The translations under genes were made by a program, and so were the position numbers. The notes under the pieces are model-generated. The model did no database searches. It had not been told where the DNA came from and saw only the letters and a program-made list of their open reading frames with translations. A stretch of DNA of 36,213 nt, taken from NCBI GenBank assembly GCA_903958625.1, contig CAJBTU010000368.1, positions 1-36,213 on the forward strand. The letters are read 5' to 3'. Source of the stretch: an uncultured Ignavibacteriota bacterium. GTDB taxonomy: Bacteria > Bacteroidota > Ignavibacteria > UBA10030 > UBA8401. Below are positions 23,583-33,232 of the stretch, in pieces (position 1 is the stretch's first letter; every line of letters begins with the position of its first letter).

Positions 23583-24617
23583 TTAGTAGGTTACGCTCAC
23601 CGAAACATATTGCACATCATTCAAACGTCCCTGATCCGCAAAGGCATAATCGACTTTTATTCCATTGAGATTCGTTATCTGGAAATACAATCCCACTCCC
23701 CACGTTAATCCCTGTTCCGAATTATCCTTGAATAAAGAATTATATCCGACGCGGGCAAAGAACATTTCGTCGTATGCCAGTTCAACACCGGAGTTCACGT
23801 ATTCCACGTTGTCATTCGGATGGGTTGCATCAACCGATGCCGTAGCACGGATCACATCCATATTCAACACATCCATCGCTAACCCGATGCGGAACTGCAG
23901 CGGGATATCGTATGCTTCTGTTTTATAGATAGATTGTACGTTTTGCGGACCTTGTCCCTGCTCACCGTTCGGGAAATTATTGAAAGAAATATCCTGTCCG
24001 TCAAGTCTCATCTTTGTTCCGAAGTTTGATATGCTCGCACCGATCTTCAATCCGTTGAATGTTGTCGTGTAGATCGTCCCGATATCAAACGCAAAACCGG
24101 AAGCAGACATGTTCCAGATTCCCTCCCGGATATATTTTGCCGTAAATCCAATGGAAAATCTGTCTGTTAACGATCGCGCGAATGAAAGTCCCATAGCAAA
24201 CGCGCTATAGTTCCAGCGCCGTCCATCTCCTTCGGGATTGATCTCTGTCCGAACGATTTCCTCAGGCATCTGCAGTGAAGTAACGGAAAGACCTAACGTC
24301 CCCACACCGTCGATCGTTAATCCGCTGGCGACATAATTATAATCGATATCTGCCAGCCATTGCGTATGATTGAACGATGCTTCCCCCGGTGTTTTCATCC
24401 GTGCCAGCGAACCCGGATTCCAATAAATGGAATACACATCTCCATCCATTGCAGCAGCGCTTCCCCCCATTGCAACGGAACGGGCACCGGCGCCGATCTT
24501 TAAGAACTGCGCCACCGTCGTTCCCACCTTCGTTGTGGTTCTGCTGATCTGTGCATGAGTCACATTGAACGAGGAGATCACAAGTAGTACGACCGAAAAA
24601 CGAATAACAAATTTCAT
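23583..24617 (-). CDS. PorV/PorQ-family outer-membrane protein
   Basis: 344-residue exported FadL-like barrel; of the three PorV/PorQ-like proteins in the window this has the clearest PorV signature: AQFLKIGAGARSVAMGGSAAA then YSIYWNPGSLARM, with strands to a terminal VSVSVTY. The signal peptide begins MKFVIRFSVVLLVISSF and ends THAQ. I chose the ATG at 24617, preceded by GGAG nine bases upstream and lying outside the upstream gene, over a start at 24653 inside it. PorV shuttles T9SS cargo from the translocon to the attachment machinery. As last gene after a sorted 1,201-residue protein it may be a dedicated partner of that protein; inference from position. Confidence 0.85.
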   Translation of the reverse strand: MKFVIRFSVVLLVISSFNVTHAQISRTTTKVGTTVAQFLKIGAGARSVAMGGSAAAMDGDVYSIYWNPGSLARMKTPGEASFNHTQWLADIDYNYVASGLTIDGVGTLGLSVTSLQMPEEIVRTEINPEGDGRRWNYSAFAMGLSFARSLTDRFSIGFTAKYIREGIWNMSASGFAFDIGTIYTTTFNGLKIGASISNFGTKMRLDGQDISFNNFPNGEQGQGPQNVQSIYKTEAYDIPLQFRIGLAMDVLNMDVIRATASVDATHPNDNVEYVNSGVELAYDEMFFARVGYNSLFKDNSEQGLTWGVGLYFQITNLNGIKVDYAFADQGRLNDVQYVSVSVTY

Positions 24618-24636
24618 GAGCTGTTTCTCCAAATTT

Positions 24637-27600
24637 TTATTTAATGATTCCAAGACGACCGATCTTCGTTCCGCCGGTGGGTGTCTCTACATGATAAATA
24701 TATACCCCGTACCCTATACGGGCACTTTCCGACGAGAGTAGATCCCATGTCAAATACGCGGTATTATCATTTTTGCGCAGTGTCTGCACTAGATCACCGC
24801 TGATGGTGTAGATGCGGATGGTGCATTCTTTCGGAAGATTCCTGAACTGGATCGCCCGGTCTCCGCGCAAATCGGACCTGTTGGATGGAAGCTCAAACGC
24901 ACTATTGATGACATACGGATTGGGAACAACATACACGGTTTGCAGCGCATTATCGCCTGCCGCGGCATCATAATGTATGGCCTTAGTTGTGAAATCATAT
25001 TCGTCGATCGCAGCAAAAGGTTTGCGTGTTTTGGCATTCAGGATGGTTCCGACAGGAATTTTTGCCTCTACAGAATCGACCGATTTACTCATTAAAATAT
25101 CCATGAAAATCGTATTGGCAGTCGGAGGGATAATAAGCAAAAGATCTTCCCCTATATCCCATCGTCCTGTTTTCCTTTTTGTCTTCGTACTTGTTTTTTC
25201 TACGATGCGCATCGTGTATTTTGTGGTATCGGATAGATTTTCCACTTTGAATGGAACCTTTACCCACGTTGAACCGCTTGTCGGCAAGATAGAATCGGCA
25301 GGCATCGTAAAGTTACCGTTGGCATCAGTATCCGACAATGCTTTCGTAAACGTCACTCGAATATCGTGAGGCAGCAATTTTTTCGGTAAACTGGAATAAC
25401 CATTGACGACGCTGTGAACAACATTGGTCAGATTATTGGTCTGGTAACCGCTTTTGGGTTGATCGATCATCAAAGTATCATCAACGGCATACACCCGAAT
25501 TCCGTCGAAGACCGGATTGGAATCATCCGACTTGTAAAATCCGCTGTTTGCAACCGGATAATATTGGTACGCTACGGTGTAGGTCTTCGTCCTCGATAAA
25601 ATTCCGGTCGTTGTTGCGCGAAGTCTCCCGTTTGCGGAGTCAATGATGATCACCGATGAAGAGATCAGCGGAGCCGTAGTATCGCTGCCGTTAAATATTT
25701 TCACACTTGCCGGAACGATATTTTTGTTCTGCACATTCACGAACAGGTTCTCGTTACCGATGAACTGTTCCACCGCAGGAGTTCTCCTTAAAACGCTGTA
25801 AGTGAGAATTGTATCTGTTCCGGACTTTGTCTTGGCAAAATTTATTTTATACGCTCCATCTTTCATCGTCTGTTCATTCAATACTTTCAAATGAATTGAT
25901 GCCGTACTATTTCCCTTACTGTGAATAAGCGTCATACCGTTCTGAAGTTCTGTCTTTGTACTGACGAGTCCGTTGGCTGCAGCGTTAGGCACTACGGCAA
26001 CCGTATTCACATCGAACTTGAATTCCTGAGTGACGGCATCACGCTGTATGATCGATTGACTTTCCGAAGGCGGAAGCTGTAAACTGTCGTCACCGTGATC
26101 GAACGAAACGACGGCGTAATAATATGTGAGACCATTGGTCACGGTAGAATCGACATACTCGTGGCGCAGACCTGTCGTATCGCTTGGTTCACCCATGTAA
26201 TATTTAATGTAGCGTCCTCTATATTCAACCGGCATAAATCCGCCGGGATATTTATCCTGCTCGTTTTTTGACCAGGGACGATGCCACTGTGCTGATTTTC
26301 GTGCCTGCTGATCATATAACGCCTTACCAAGGAACGGATACCCATTACCGTCTGTTACGGAGAAAACATCTTTGAACGAATAGTCCTGGCTTCGATAGAT
26401 CTTATATCCTTCAAAATCCTTTTTAGCGGAGAACGGATCTGTAGCACTTTCTGCCGCATTATCCCAATACAATGTAACGCGGCTATTCCCTGCGACCGCT
26501 GTCACTTTGGGTTTCGGCGGCGGCTGAGCAAAACGATAATTTGCCGCTAACACCAATTGAGCAGTTTCCGAATTCAACAAAAGATCTTTAAGATCCTGTC
26601 CCATTAACAAAGCGATTGAAAAACGTTCGCGATGACCAGGATCCATTTCAAACGGCCCGGAGCCGTATAAAAATATATAATCACCAACGGGATTATTCAT
26701 CCCTGTCGTGTAGTACAAATTCGCCAATGCAGCGGTATCGAATTGAGCAACGATACTATTATACATCAGATTATCATTTTTGGGTCTATTGTTGCCCCCA
26801 AAGCCAAGCGACCAAAAACTTCTCAAACCGATCTGATCGGATTCATTGACATCGCGAAAACCAAAATTCGGTTCAGAACCGAGCCACGATCCGTCGGAGC
26901 CGATCAACTGATCCGGTACGCCGTTCCCCTCTCCAAAATCAAACGTGCCGAAAATGCCATCAACTCCAAGATCATCTTTTTCAATGTCCCAGTCTCCGTC
27001 TTCGTCACCCGACCAGCGCGGTTTTGGCGCACCATATAAGGCAATATATTTTGTCGTGTCATAAATACCGGTGGTGAGCGGAATATTTACTCCATCGATA
27101 TACGTTCCTTTATCGTTGTATGGATTCTCGTCTTTAATACCGTCATCATCGTTATCAATGCCGTCGATGCTGTTGTTCGGGCTCTCTAAAAATTTATAGC
27201 CGAAATATCCCGGGGCAATTGTTGAAATGTCGCTTTTTCCGTCCGGATCCCAGCTATACACCATGTTTCTCGACAGCGGAGTGGTCAATTTATTATCCTG
27301 TACAAGACGCTTATCAAACTCGGCAAGACCAACGGCACGTGAAGGGATAAACTCTGCAGCATCATCTGCAAAATTATTCGGACCGCCGATGTGCGGATCA
27401 CCGAACATGCCAAAGAATACCTTCGGCAGCATTTTTGATTTCGGATCGTTCTCTGCAGTATAGACAAGGAAGACAATATCCTCAGCCAACGGATTGGCGA
27501 ATTGGAATGTGCGGACCTCTAAATTCAGTCCTAATCCCCGTCGCGTAGGAGAAGTAACAAACGGATAGTAATCAAATTCCGCATCGGTCGAATCATCGAC

Positions 27601-28242
27601 CACATAATACACTTCTTCATCCGGAACAGTAGAATTCCCGCCGAGGAACGAAGGATAGATATATTCACCCAGCACCGAATTATACCAGTTTGACGGCCAC
27701 GATTTCGGTTTCAGACGGAGATCCGATGTTCTCGCTCCCCAACTTGCAAGATCATTCTGCCCGGAAGCCGAATATCCAGCTTTCGGCAGCCAGCCCCATT
27801 TCGTCACTCCGTCCGGTGCAAAATCGCCATCGGCAGTACTCCGGCTCGCTCCGCCGAATCCATCGATACAAATATTCACCGAATCATTCGGATTCGTTGA
27901 ACGCGGAACCCGAGTGGTAACGAGCGGACCGAATTCATAGCCATACCCAAGTCCGTTCCAGACAAGATCCAAAACATTTCCCTGAACACCGGGATTGCTG
28001 ATCGCGCCGGTATTGTAAATGATGGAACGGATCTTGTTTCCCTGGATCACGAGACTTTTCACTTCAGACTGCAATCCGGATGATTTCATTAATCCAAATT
28101 GCTGTTCACGCCAACGTTGAAACTCTCTCATCTGTTGCTTATTCAGAAATTTGATATCGGCAGTACGGAAATCAATCTTTTCATCCTGCGCCATTGCTAC
28201 TGAAAATAATACCAGAAGAGTTATTAACAAACTTTTCTTCAT
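24637..28242 (-). CDS. Large T9SS-sorted surface protein with FnIII domain
   Basis: 1,201-residue exported protein, signal peptide MKKSLLITLLVLFSVAMAQ. A long N-terminal region (about 20-575) of unknown fold contains an Asp-rich GIDNDDDGIKDEN run (about 361-373) of MopE/TSP3-like calcium-loop type. A fibronectin type III domain follows (about 578-716: VTLYWDN, GYKIYRS, YYYAVVSFD). The module at about 953-1088 (VPFKVENLSD, WDIGED, DEYDFTT) is shared with the 758-residue protein at 33870. The C-terminus is a T9SS-type domain starting VYVVPNPY and ending IGRLGIIK. I chose ATG 28242 for the signal peptide; ATG 28263 would add seven residues. It is flanked by TonB receptor and PorV-like genes in one operon. 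Function unknown. Confidence 0.85.
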   Translation of the reverse strand: MKKSLLITLLVLFSVAMAQDEKIDFRTADIKFLNKQQMREFQRWREQQFGLMKSSGLQSEVKSLVIQGNKIRSIIYNTGAISNPGVQGNVLDLVWNGLGYGYEFGPLVTTRVPRSTNPNDSVNICIDGFGGASRSTADGDFAPDGVTKWGWLPKAGYSASGQNDLASWGARTSDLRLKPKSWPSNWYNSVLGEYIYPSFLGGNSTVPDEEVYYVVDDSTDAEFDYYPFVTSPTRRGLGLNLEVRTFQFANPLAEDIVFLVYTAENDPKSKMLPKVFFGMFGDPHIGGPNNFADDAAEFIPSRAVGLAEFDKRLVQDNKLTTPLSRNMVYSWDPDGKSDISTIAPGYFGYKFLESPNNSIDGIDNDDDGIKDENPYNDKGTYIDGVNIPLTTGIYDTTKYIALYGAPKPRWSGDEDGDWDIEKDDLGVDGIFGTFDFGEGNGVPDQLIGSDGSWLGSEPNFGFRDVNESDQIGLRSFWSLGFGGNNRPKNDNLMYNSIVAQFDTAALANLYYTTGMNNPVGDYIFLYGSGPFEMDPGHRERFSIALLMGQDLKDLLLNSETAQLVLAANYRFAQPPPKPKVTAVAGNSRVTLYWDNAAESATDPFSAKKDFEGYKIYRSQDYSFKDVFSVTDGNGYPFLGKALYDQQARKSAQWHRPWSKNEQDKYPGGFMPVEYRGRYIKYYMGEPSDTTGLRHEYVDSTVTNGLTYYYAVVSFDHGDDSLQLPPSESQSIIQRDAVTQEFKFDVNTVAVVPNAAANGLVSTKTELQNGMTLIHSKGNSTASIHLKVLNEQTMKDGAYKINFAKTKSGTDTILTYSVLRRTPAVEQFIGNENLFVNVQNKNIVPASVKIFNGSDTTAPLISSSVIIIDSANGRLRATTTGILSRTKTYTVAYQYYPVANSGFYKSDDSNPVFDGIRVYAVDDTLMIDQPKSGYQTNNLTNVVHSVVNGYSSLPKKLLPHDIRVTFTKALSDTDANGNFTMPADSILPTSGSTWVKVPFKVENLSDTTKYTMRIVEKTSTKTKRKTGRWDIGEDLLLIIPPTANTIFMDILMSKSVDSVEAKIPVGTILNAKTRKPFAAIDEYDFTTKAIHYDAAAGDNALQTVYVVPNPYVINSAFELPSNRSDLRGDRAIQFRNLPKECTIRIYTISGDLVQTLRKNDNTAYLTWDLLSSESARIGYGVYIYHVETPTGGTKIGRLGIIK

Positions 28243-28269
28243 ACGATTTGTTCCCTTGTCCATGATCTA

Positions 28270-31224
28270 TTAAAAAAGTACTGAAAAACCGAAGCGAGCT
28301 AAACGCGGACGGCTGACATTTTGCGGATTGACATAATAATTATCAACTGCCGAGATAGGAATCAAACCAACATCACCATCCCCTATTCTTCGGCGAACTT
28401 CCTGAAACTCTCTTGGATTTGCTATTTGATTTGCGTTATACAAGGCTTTGCCGCTATTCGAATAGACATCCGTTTCACTGCGAGTATCAAAGACATTGTC
28501 TACCTGCACAAAGAAGGAATAGCGGAAGTCTCCCAGCATGAGATATTTTTCCACCTTCAGATCCACCGACCATTGAAATGGCTTCGCCGAACTATTCTGA
28601 ATGAACTGGGAAAGCTGCGTTGCAAGACTTGCCGGAATGCTGGCCGTGTATGGAGCGCCGGACTGCATGCGGCTGATAATGCTAAGGCTGTAATTATCCG
28701 ATTCGCTAAAATTCAATGTTGTGTTGAGGATATGAGTTCTGTCAAAACTTTGGGGAACAAGAAATGTTTCAGCACTCTTCCCTGATTTCTCGCTGAAGAA
28801 GAAGTCCGCACGCGGTTCAGTCCGGTTCCCTTCTGCAACAGAAAAAGTATAATCAATCGACGAAGAGAAGATGCTGCCGGGCATTCTCCGTTGATAAAGT
28901 GATACGGTGAGACCGCGGGAGTTTGCATAGTCGAGGTTCGTCAAAACTTCGTATGAAATATCCCCTTTCGCTGTTACCACGATTTGCCGGAAGATATAAT
29001 CCCGCACGTCTTTATAAAAGCCGACCACTTCTAAACGAAGATCGGGTGTTAATCCCTGTTGAAGACCAATTTCGTACTGAATACTTCTCTGCGGTTTTAC
29101 ATCGGCATTACCGAAGATCGGCTGCGAGCCTGCCACGCGGAAATTCGTGTTCGTATAAAGTGACGACAGGTTTCCCAGCTGATAAAAATGACCGTAGGAG
29201 AAACGGATAACACCCTGATCGGTGATCGGATAAGCAATACTGATGCGGGGACTGAATGTGTGCTTCACATCGGCATTCTTAAGATCTCTGGTGAGGAATG
29301 TGGTATCGCGGGCAGAAAGCGCATCGCTTAATTTCGGGTTGTATTTTGATGCAGGATCGAAATATTCATACCGCAAACCGACATTCAATATCAGCGATTT
29401 TTCCAATTCGATCTTGTCTTGCACGTACATCGATAACTGTGACGGCGTTTTCTTGAAGTTGATATATCCGGAATTGACATCCGGTTTTCTGGTTGCATAT
29501 TTCACGCTGTCGCTGTAAACATCCTGGAAATCGTCAACGATACGTGATGGATTGTTCACATCATAGAACTCAAGTTCATACGTTTCCAGTTTTATTGTAT
29601 GGAGGCGTAATTCCGCCCCGAGTTTCACTTCATGAGCACCGAACAATTGAGCCTGCAGGTCGATCTTACCCCCCATTGATTCAGAAGTTCTAAAGGTTCT
29701 GCCGAGCGAAACGCCGCCGGTGTAGAATCCGACGATCGGTAGCGTTGTCTGGTAGAATGCAGGAAGATACCGCGGATCGTTGATATTTTCATACGCGTAT
29801 GTCTTATCTTCGCTGAAGCCTGACGACAGTTTAACGGTATAGAACATTGAATTACTGAGCGTATGTGTCCAATCCAATGCCTGGACTAATCCATTGCTGT
29901 AACTTGTTGGCCGTCCGTCCGGATTGAATCGAAAGGCATAATATGACGCACTTTGACTTTCGGCATTGTCATAAACAACCTCATACTTCAATCGCATTGT
30001 TGAAGAAAGGCGATAGGCCAAATTCCCCTGAATATTATACGATTGACTTGTATTCAATGGAACTAAGGCACTGTCTCCTGAAGGTTTACCGATTTTATCG
30101 ATCGTTGGCGCTTGAAATAACCCGAAGTTTTTATAAGTTATTGGTCTGCCGAGAGGATTGAAATAATAGGGAGAACTATTTGATCCTAATCTTGGATCGC
30201 TGGCGTAATACGGATATCCGGGGTTGTTCGGATCCGGGAACGAATGTCCGAGCGAATCTAAAATTGGAATCCGTTTTGTAAATTCATCACGCGTCACATA
30301 AAAATCTGTTGGGTTGTAAATTCTGTTCCCGTATAAATATCCGTGATTTCTGTCGAAAACTCCAGAAGCGTAGAATGACAGGTCATCGATAAATGTGGGG
30401 CCGCCAAATGTACCTTCAACGCGCGCATTATTCAGCGGCTGGTAATGCTGGATGTGAGGGAAAATATCTTTGTCATTACTATAATAGTCACCAGTCAGCA
30501 CGCGGAAACTTCCGTTATTTTTTGCTCCCCCCTCTTTTGTCACATAATTCACAACGCCGCTCAAAGCATTGCCATATTCGGCGCTGAAAGTTCCGGTCGA
30601 TACCGTCACTTCCTGCACGGCATTTGTTGCCACACCGATCGAACTTAAATTATCGTAAGGGTTGTTGACCGAGATTCCGTTCAGCGTAAATGATATCTCA
30701 TTTGAACGGCCGCCGCGAACGTGAAGATCGCCGGCATCATCAACCGTTACGCCCGACTGCAGACCGATGATCTCGCTGATGCTTGTCACCGGCAGTGCCT
30801 GAATATTTTCCGAAGTAACGGCAACAACGGGATTGGTTTGATCCTGACGGATGAGAGGATTGCGTTCCCCTTCAACAATAAATTCATTCAGTTCAACAGC
30901 AGATTCATTCAGCTGAATGTTTAGTGTTGTGGTATAGTCCACATTCACGCCGACATTATTGACACGCGTCGGTTGATAACCGACATAACTGACAGAAACG
31001 GAATATGTGCCGGGAGGAACATTGATGATCACATAGTTGCCGTCAAAATCCGTCGATGCACCAAGCGTCGTACCGACAATAGCAACCGCAGCAGAAGGTA
31101 TTCCTTCCTTTGTTTTTGCATCGGTGACTTTCCCGGCGATCTTTCCTGTGGTGCCTGCTATGAGAAGTGAAGTGGTGAGGGTGATGATTGTCGCAATGTA
31201 GAACAGAGAGTAGCGTTTGCTCAT
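28270..31224 (-). CDS. TonB-dependent receptor with CarboxypepD_reg-like N-terminus
   Basis: 984-residue outer-membrane receptor. After the signal peptide (about 1-23) comes a carboxypeptidase-regulatory-like beta domain (GKIAGKVTDAKTKEGIPSA to YVGYQP, about 26-85). Next are a plug domain (about 130-235, with LPVTSISEIIGLQSGV, LHVRGGRSNEISFTLNGI and EYGNALSGVVNYVTKEGG) and a 22-strand-type barrel ending in RLARFGFSVLF with terminal Phe. It is SusC-like in its N-terminus, but no SusD gene is adjacent. Instead it heads an operon with a T9SS-sorted protein and a PorV-like protein. This suggests it is involved with surface protein assembly or with uptake of a substrate bound by that protein. Substrate unknown. 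Confidence 0.92.
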   Translation of the reverse strand: MSKRYSLFYIATIITLTTSLLIAGTTGKIAGKVTDAKTKEGIPSAAVAIVGTTLGASTDFDGNYVIINVPPGTYSVSVSYVGYQPTRVNNVGVNVDYTTTLNIQLNESAVELNEFIVEGERNPLIRQDQTNPVVAVTSENIQALPVTSISEIIGLQSGVTVDDAGDLHVRGGRSNEISFTLNGISVNNPYDNLSSIGVATNAVQEVTVSTGTFSAEYGNALSGVVNYVTKEGGAKNNGSFRVLTGDYYSNDKDIFPHIQHYQPLNNARVEGTFGGPTFIDDLSFYASGVFDRNHGYLYGNRIYNPTDFYVTRDEFTKRIPILDSLGHSFPDPNNPGYPYYASDPRLGSNSSPYYFNPLGRPITYKNFGLFQAPTIDKIGKPSGDSALVPLNTSQSYNIQGNLAYRLSSTMRLKYEVVYDNAESQSASYYAFRFNPDGRPTSYSNGLVQALDWTHTLSNSMFYTVKLSSGFSEDKTYAYENINDPRYLPAFYQTTLPIVGFYTGGVSLGRTFRTSESMGGKIDLQAQLFGAHEVKLGAELRLHTIKLETYELEFYDVNNPSRIVDDFQDVYSDSVKYATRKPDVNSGYINFKKTPSQLSMYVQDKIELEKSLILNVGLRYEYFDPASKYNPKLSDALSARDTTFLTRDLKNADVKHTFSPRISIAYPITDQGVIRFSYGHFYQLGNLSSLYTNTNFRVAGSQPIFGNADVKPQRSIQYEIGLQQGLTPDLRLEVVGFYKDVRDYIFRQIVVTAKGDISYEVLTNLDYANSRGLTVSLYQRRMPGSIFSSSIDYTFSVAEGNRTEPRADFFFSEKSGKSAETFLVPQSFDRTHILNTTLNFSESDNYSLSIISRMQSGAPYTASIPASLATQLSQFIQNSSAKPFQWSVDLKVEKYLMLGDFRYSFFVQVDNVFDTRSETDVYSNSGKALYNANQIANPREFQEVRRRIGDGDVGLIPISAVDNYYVNPQNVSRPRLARFGFSVLF

Positions 31225-31270
31225 AAAATTGTATCCGTTGCTGATGAGTTCACTAAAATTATATACGTTT

Positions 31271-31301
31271 TGAATATAGGTAAAGGTGGTTGCTGAATCA
31301 A
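31271..31301 (-). promoter_or_regulatory. Possible Bacteroidota-type promoter for TonB operon
   Basis: On the minus strand TTG (plus 31299-31301), 20-base spacer, then TATATTCA (plus 31271-31278), matching TA and TT of TAnnTTTG but not its end. It would give a leader of roughly 40 bases before the receptor ATG at 31224. Confidence 0.3.
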
Positions 31302-31441
31302 GAAATTTTCAAGTTTCTCACTGTATAAATATACAACATCTGCATATCAAAAAATACAGTTTAGATGCTTGATTCTCTCTCTGTTTTTTAATTTATTGAA
31401 CTCCAATTACTTATCTCCAACTCCCATTTTATTCAATTAAC

Positions 31442-31448
31442 AGGAGGT
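31442..31448 (+). promoter_or_regulatory. Strong Shine-Dalgarno of T9SS cargo gene
   Basis: AGGAGGT six bases before the ATG at 31455 is a near-perfect anti-SD complement. Most genes in this window have no such site, as is usual in Bacteroidota, so this points to high or independent translation of the cargo gene and fixes its start. Confidence 0.75.
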
Positions 31449-31454
31449 CCACCG

Positions 31455-33164
31455 ATGAAAAAATTTGCTCTAATGATACTCTCTTTCTTATTGTGCACGT
31501 GTTTCTCATCTGTTTTATATTCGCAAACCTATATTGATACTGCGAATTTTACTGTGTCGGCACAGATTAGACCAAGCGACTATACGCAATGGCCGGACAG
31601 TTTGGGTGCTTGGAAAGTGTTTGCGACATACGATCTAGATAAAAACGGTAAGAAGGAATTTCTTGTTATTGCAGATCCACCAACATCGGGTGCCGGGAAA
31701 TTAATGCCATCAATTTATCGATTTGAAGCGACAGGAAATAATACCTATGCCCTTGTTTGGTCAGCAACTATACCGGATACAAATCGAGGATCTTTCTTCT
31801 ATCCTGATCTAACCGTTGCCGACATGGATGGGGATGGAAACCAGGAAATTTTTGTGGCAATTCCCGCTTCAGGCAGAGATGGAAATCCGGATCCAAATCC
31901 TGCGCGCGTGCATATTTTTGAATATGACCCAGCACTAAAAAATTTCCCAACCACTGCTACAATGTCAACAAATCTTCAGTTGCGAGACGAAATGCGTTAT
32001 CATTGTACTCGCATCCTAGTTGCTAACACCGACTCAGATCCAGAACTAGAATTGGTTGTAACATCAAGAAGTGATGATTATGGAGGTATCGGATTAGGAC
32101 GTTCTCTCTCGGTGTTGCACTTGATTGGCGACATTAGCCAGGGGTTCAATACTTTTGAAACTGAATTCATTGATTCCTCTTCCGTTCTTCAGGGGGGTGC
32201 TGTGTATGACCTTGGAGTAGTGGATTTTGACGGGGATGGCAAACAAGAGATCTGGGTTGCAACGTGGGATATGTTGAGCTTAGCAATTTATGAAACAACA
32301 GGGCCAAACACGTACGCTTTACAGGCAGATATTAATCAAGCGGCTGCATTGGGTGATATTGGGTTCCGACATGGCATGAAATTTTTCGATGCAAATAAAG
32401 ACGGAAAGCTAGAAATGTATTCTGCTGGAATTACCGGTGACGGAAACAATCCAGGAGCGGTGTATTATATCGGCAATGTTTCTGATGTTTCAACATTAAC
32501 AACGGCAAGTGTCAAACAAATCAGTCCGGCTATTGATGGCGCAAGTAATGGCGCATGGAGTTTAGAAGGCGGAGATGTCGGTGATATTGACGGAGATGGG
32601 AAAGTAGATTATTTTGCAGCGGGTGCAGGTCCTCATCGCAATCTCTATCGTATGGAATATAAATCCGGAGCATATGATGTTGCAGCAAGTTATTCGTGGG
32701 ATTCTGTTTATTACGCAAGGAATGATTCATCGTACAATTTTCGGAATGTTGTTATTGCAAGTGATCTTGATGGTGATGGTAAAAAAGAAGTCCTTTTCAC
32801 AAACTCAATTGCAAGAAACGGTAAACCAGATGCCTCAGTCATCATCTTGGAGAGTAAGGTAGTTGTTCAAAGTGTGAAGCAACTTTCTAGTCAAATACCA
32901 TCTGCATTTTCTTTGGAGCAGAATTTCCCGAATCCGTTCAACCCCTCAAGCACCGTTCGTTTTTCTGTGAAGACGGAAGGACCGGTTGAATTATTTATTA
33001 CCAATGCACTCGGACAGAATGTTGGTTCACTGGTGGATGGCATCGTTGCGGCCGGCACACACGAAGTGACCTTCAATGCCGATGGTCTGGCATCGGGGAC
33101 ATATTTTTACACATTGAAATCCGGCAATTTTGTTGAAACAAAAAAGATGATGTTGCTGAAATAA
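31455..33164 (+). CDS. T9SS-sorted seven-repeat DxDxDG propeller protein
   Basis: 569-residue secreted protein: signal peptide ending VLYSQ (residue 24), and seven acidic loops starting at residues 60, 123, 191, 257, 312, 377 and 437 (DLDKNGKKE, DMDGDGNQE, NTDSDPELE, DFDGDGKQE, DANKDGKLE, DIDGDGKVD, DLDGDGKKE). A T9SS type A domain follows, FSLEQNFPNPFNPSS to VETKKMMLLK. Same plan as the protein at 21126, with better preserved Ca2+-type loops. A seven-bladed FG-GAP-like propeller is likely; the ligand is unknown. It has a strong Shine-Dalgarno, lies divergent to the TonB operon and is closed by a terminator at 33181-33207. Its codons look visibly more A/T-rich than the sugar genes. Confidence 0.88.
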   Translation: MKKFALMILSFLLCTCFSSVLYSQTYIDTANFTVSAQIRPSDYTQWPDSLGAWKVFATYDLDKNGKKEFLVIADPPTSGAGKLMPSIYRFEATGNNTYALVWSATIPDTNRGSFFYPDLTVADMDGDGNQEIFVAIPASGRDGNPDPNPARVHIFEYDPALKNFPTTATMSTNLQLRDEMRYHCTRILVANTDSDPELELVVTSRSDDYGGIGLGRSLSVLHLIGDISQGFNTFETEFIDSSSVLQGGAVYDLGVVDFDGDGKQEIWVATWDMLSLAIYETTGPNTYALQADINQAAALGDIGFRHGMKFFDANKDGKLEMYSAGITGDGNNPGAVYYIGNVSDVSTLTTASVKQISPAIDGASNGAWSLEGGDVGDIDGDGKVDYFAAGAGPHRNLYRMEYKSGAYDVAASYSWDSVYYARNDSSYNFRNVVIASDLDGDGKKEVLFTNSIARNGKPDASVIILESKVVVQSVKQLSSQIPSAFSLEQNFPNPFNPSSTVRFSVKTEGPVELFITNALGQNVGSLVDGIVAAGTHEVTFNADGLASGTYFYTLKSGNFVETKKMMLLK

Positions 33165-33180
33165 CCGTTCTTCATGAGAA

Positions 33181-33207
33181 AGGCGCTCGCGAGGGCGCCT
33201 TTTTTTA
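33181..33207 (+). terminator. Rho-independent terminator
   Basis: Stem AGGCGC (33181-33186) / GCGCCT (33195-33200), extendable inward by two pairs, followed by a T run to 33207. It lies 16 bases after the cargo stop codon and 26 bases before the dipeptidase ATG, so it separates the two genes. Confidence 0.85.
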
Positions 33208-33232
33208 TTTCTTCACCAGCGAGAGCAATCAA

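Noticed and set aside
27120-27170. Asp-rich run in the 1,201-residue protein considered as a dockerin
   Set aside because: Only one short DxDNDxDG run without the paired helix-loop-helix of dockerins; a MopE/TSP3-like calcium loop is the better description.
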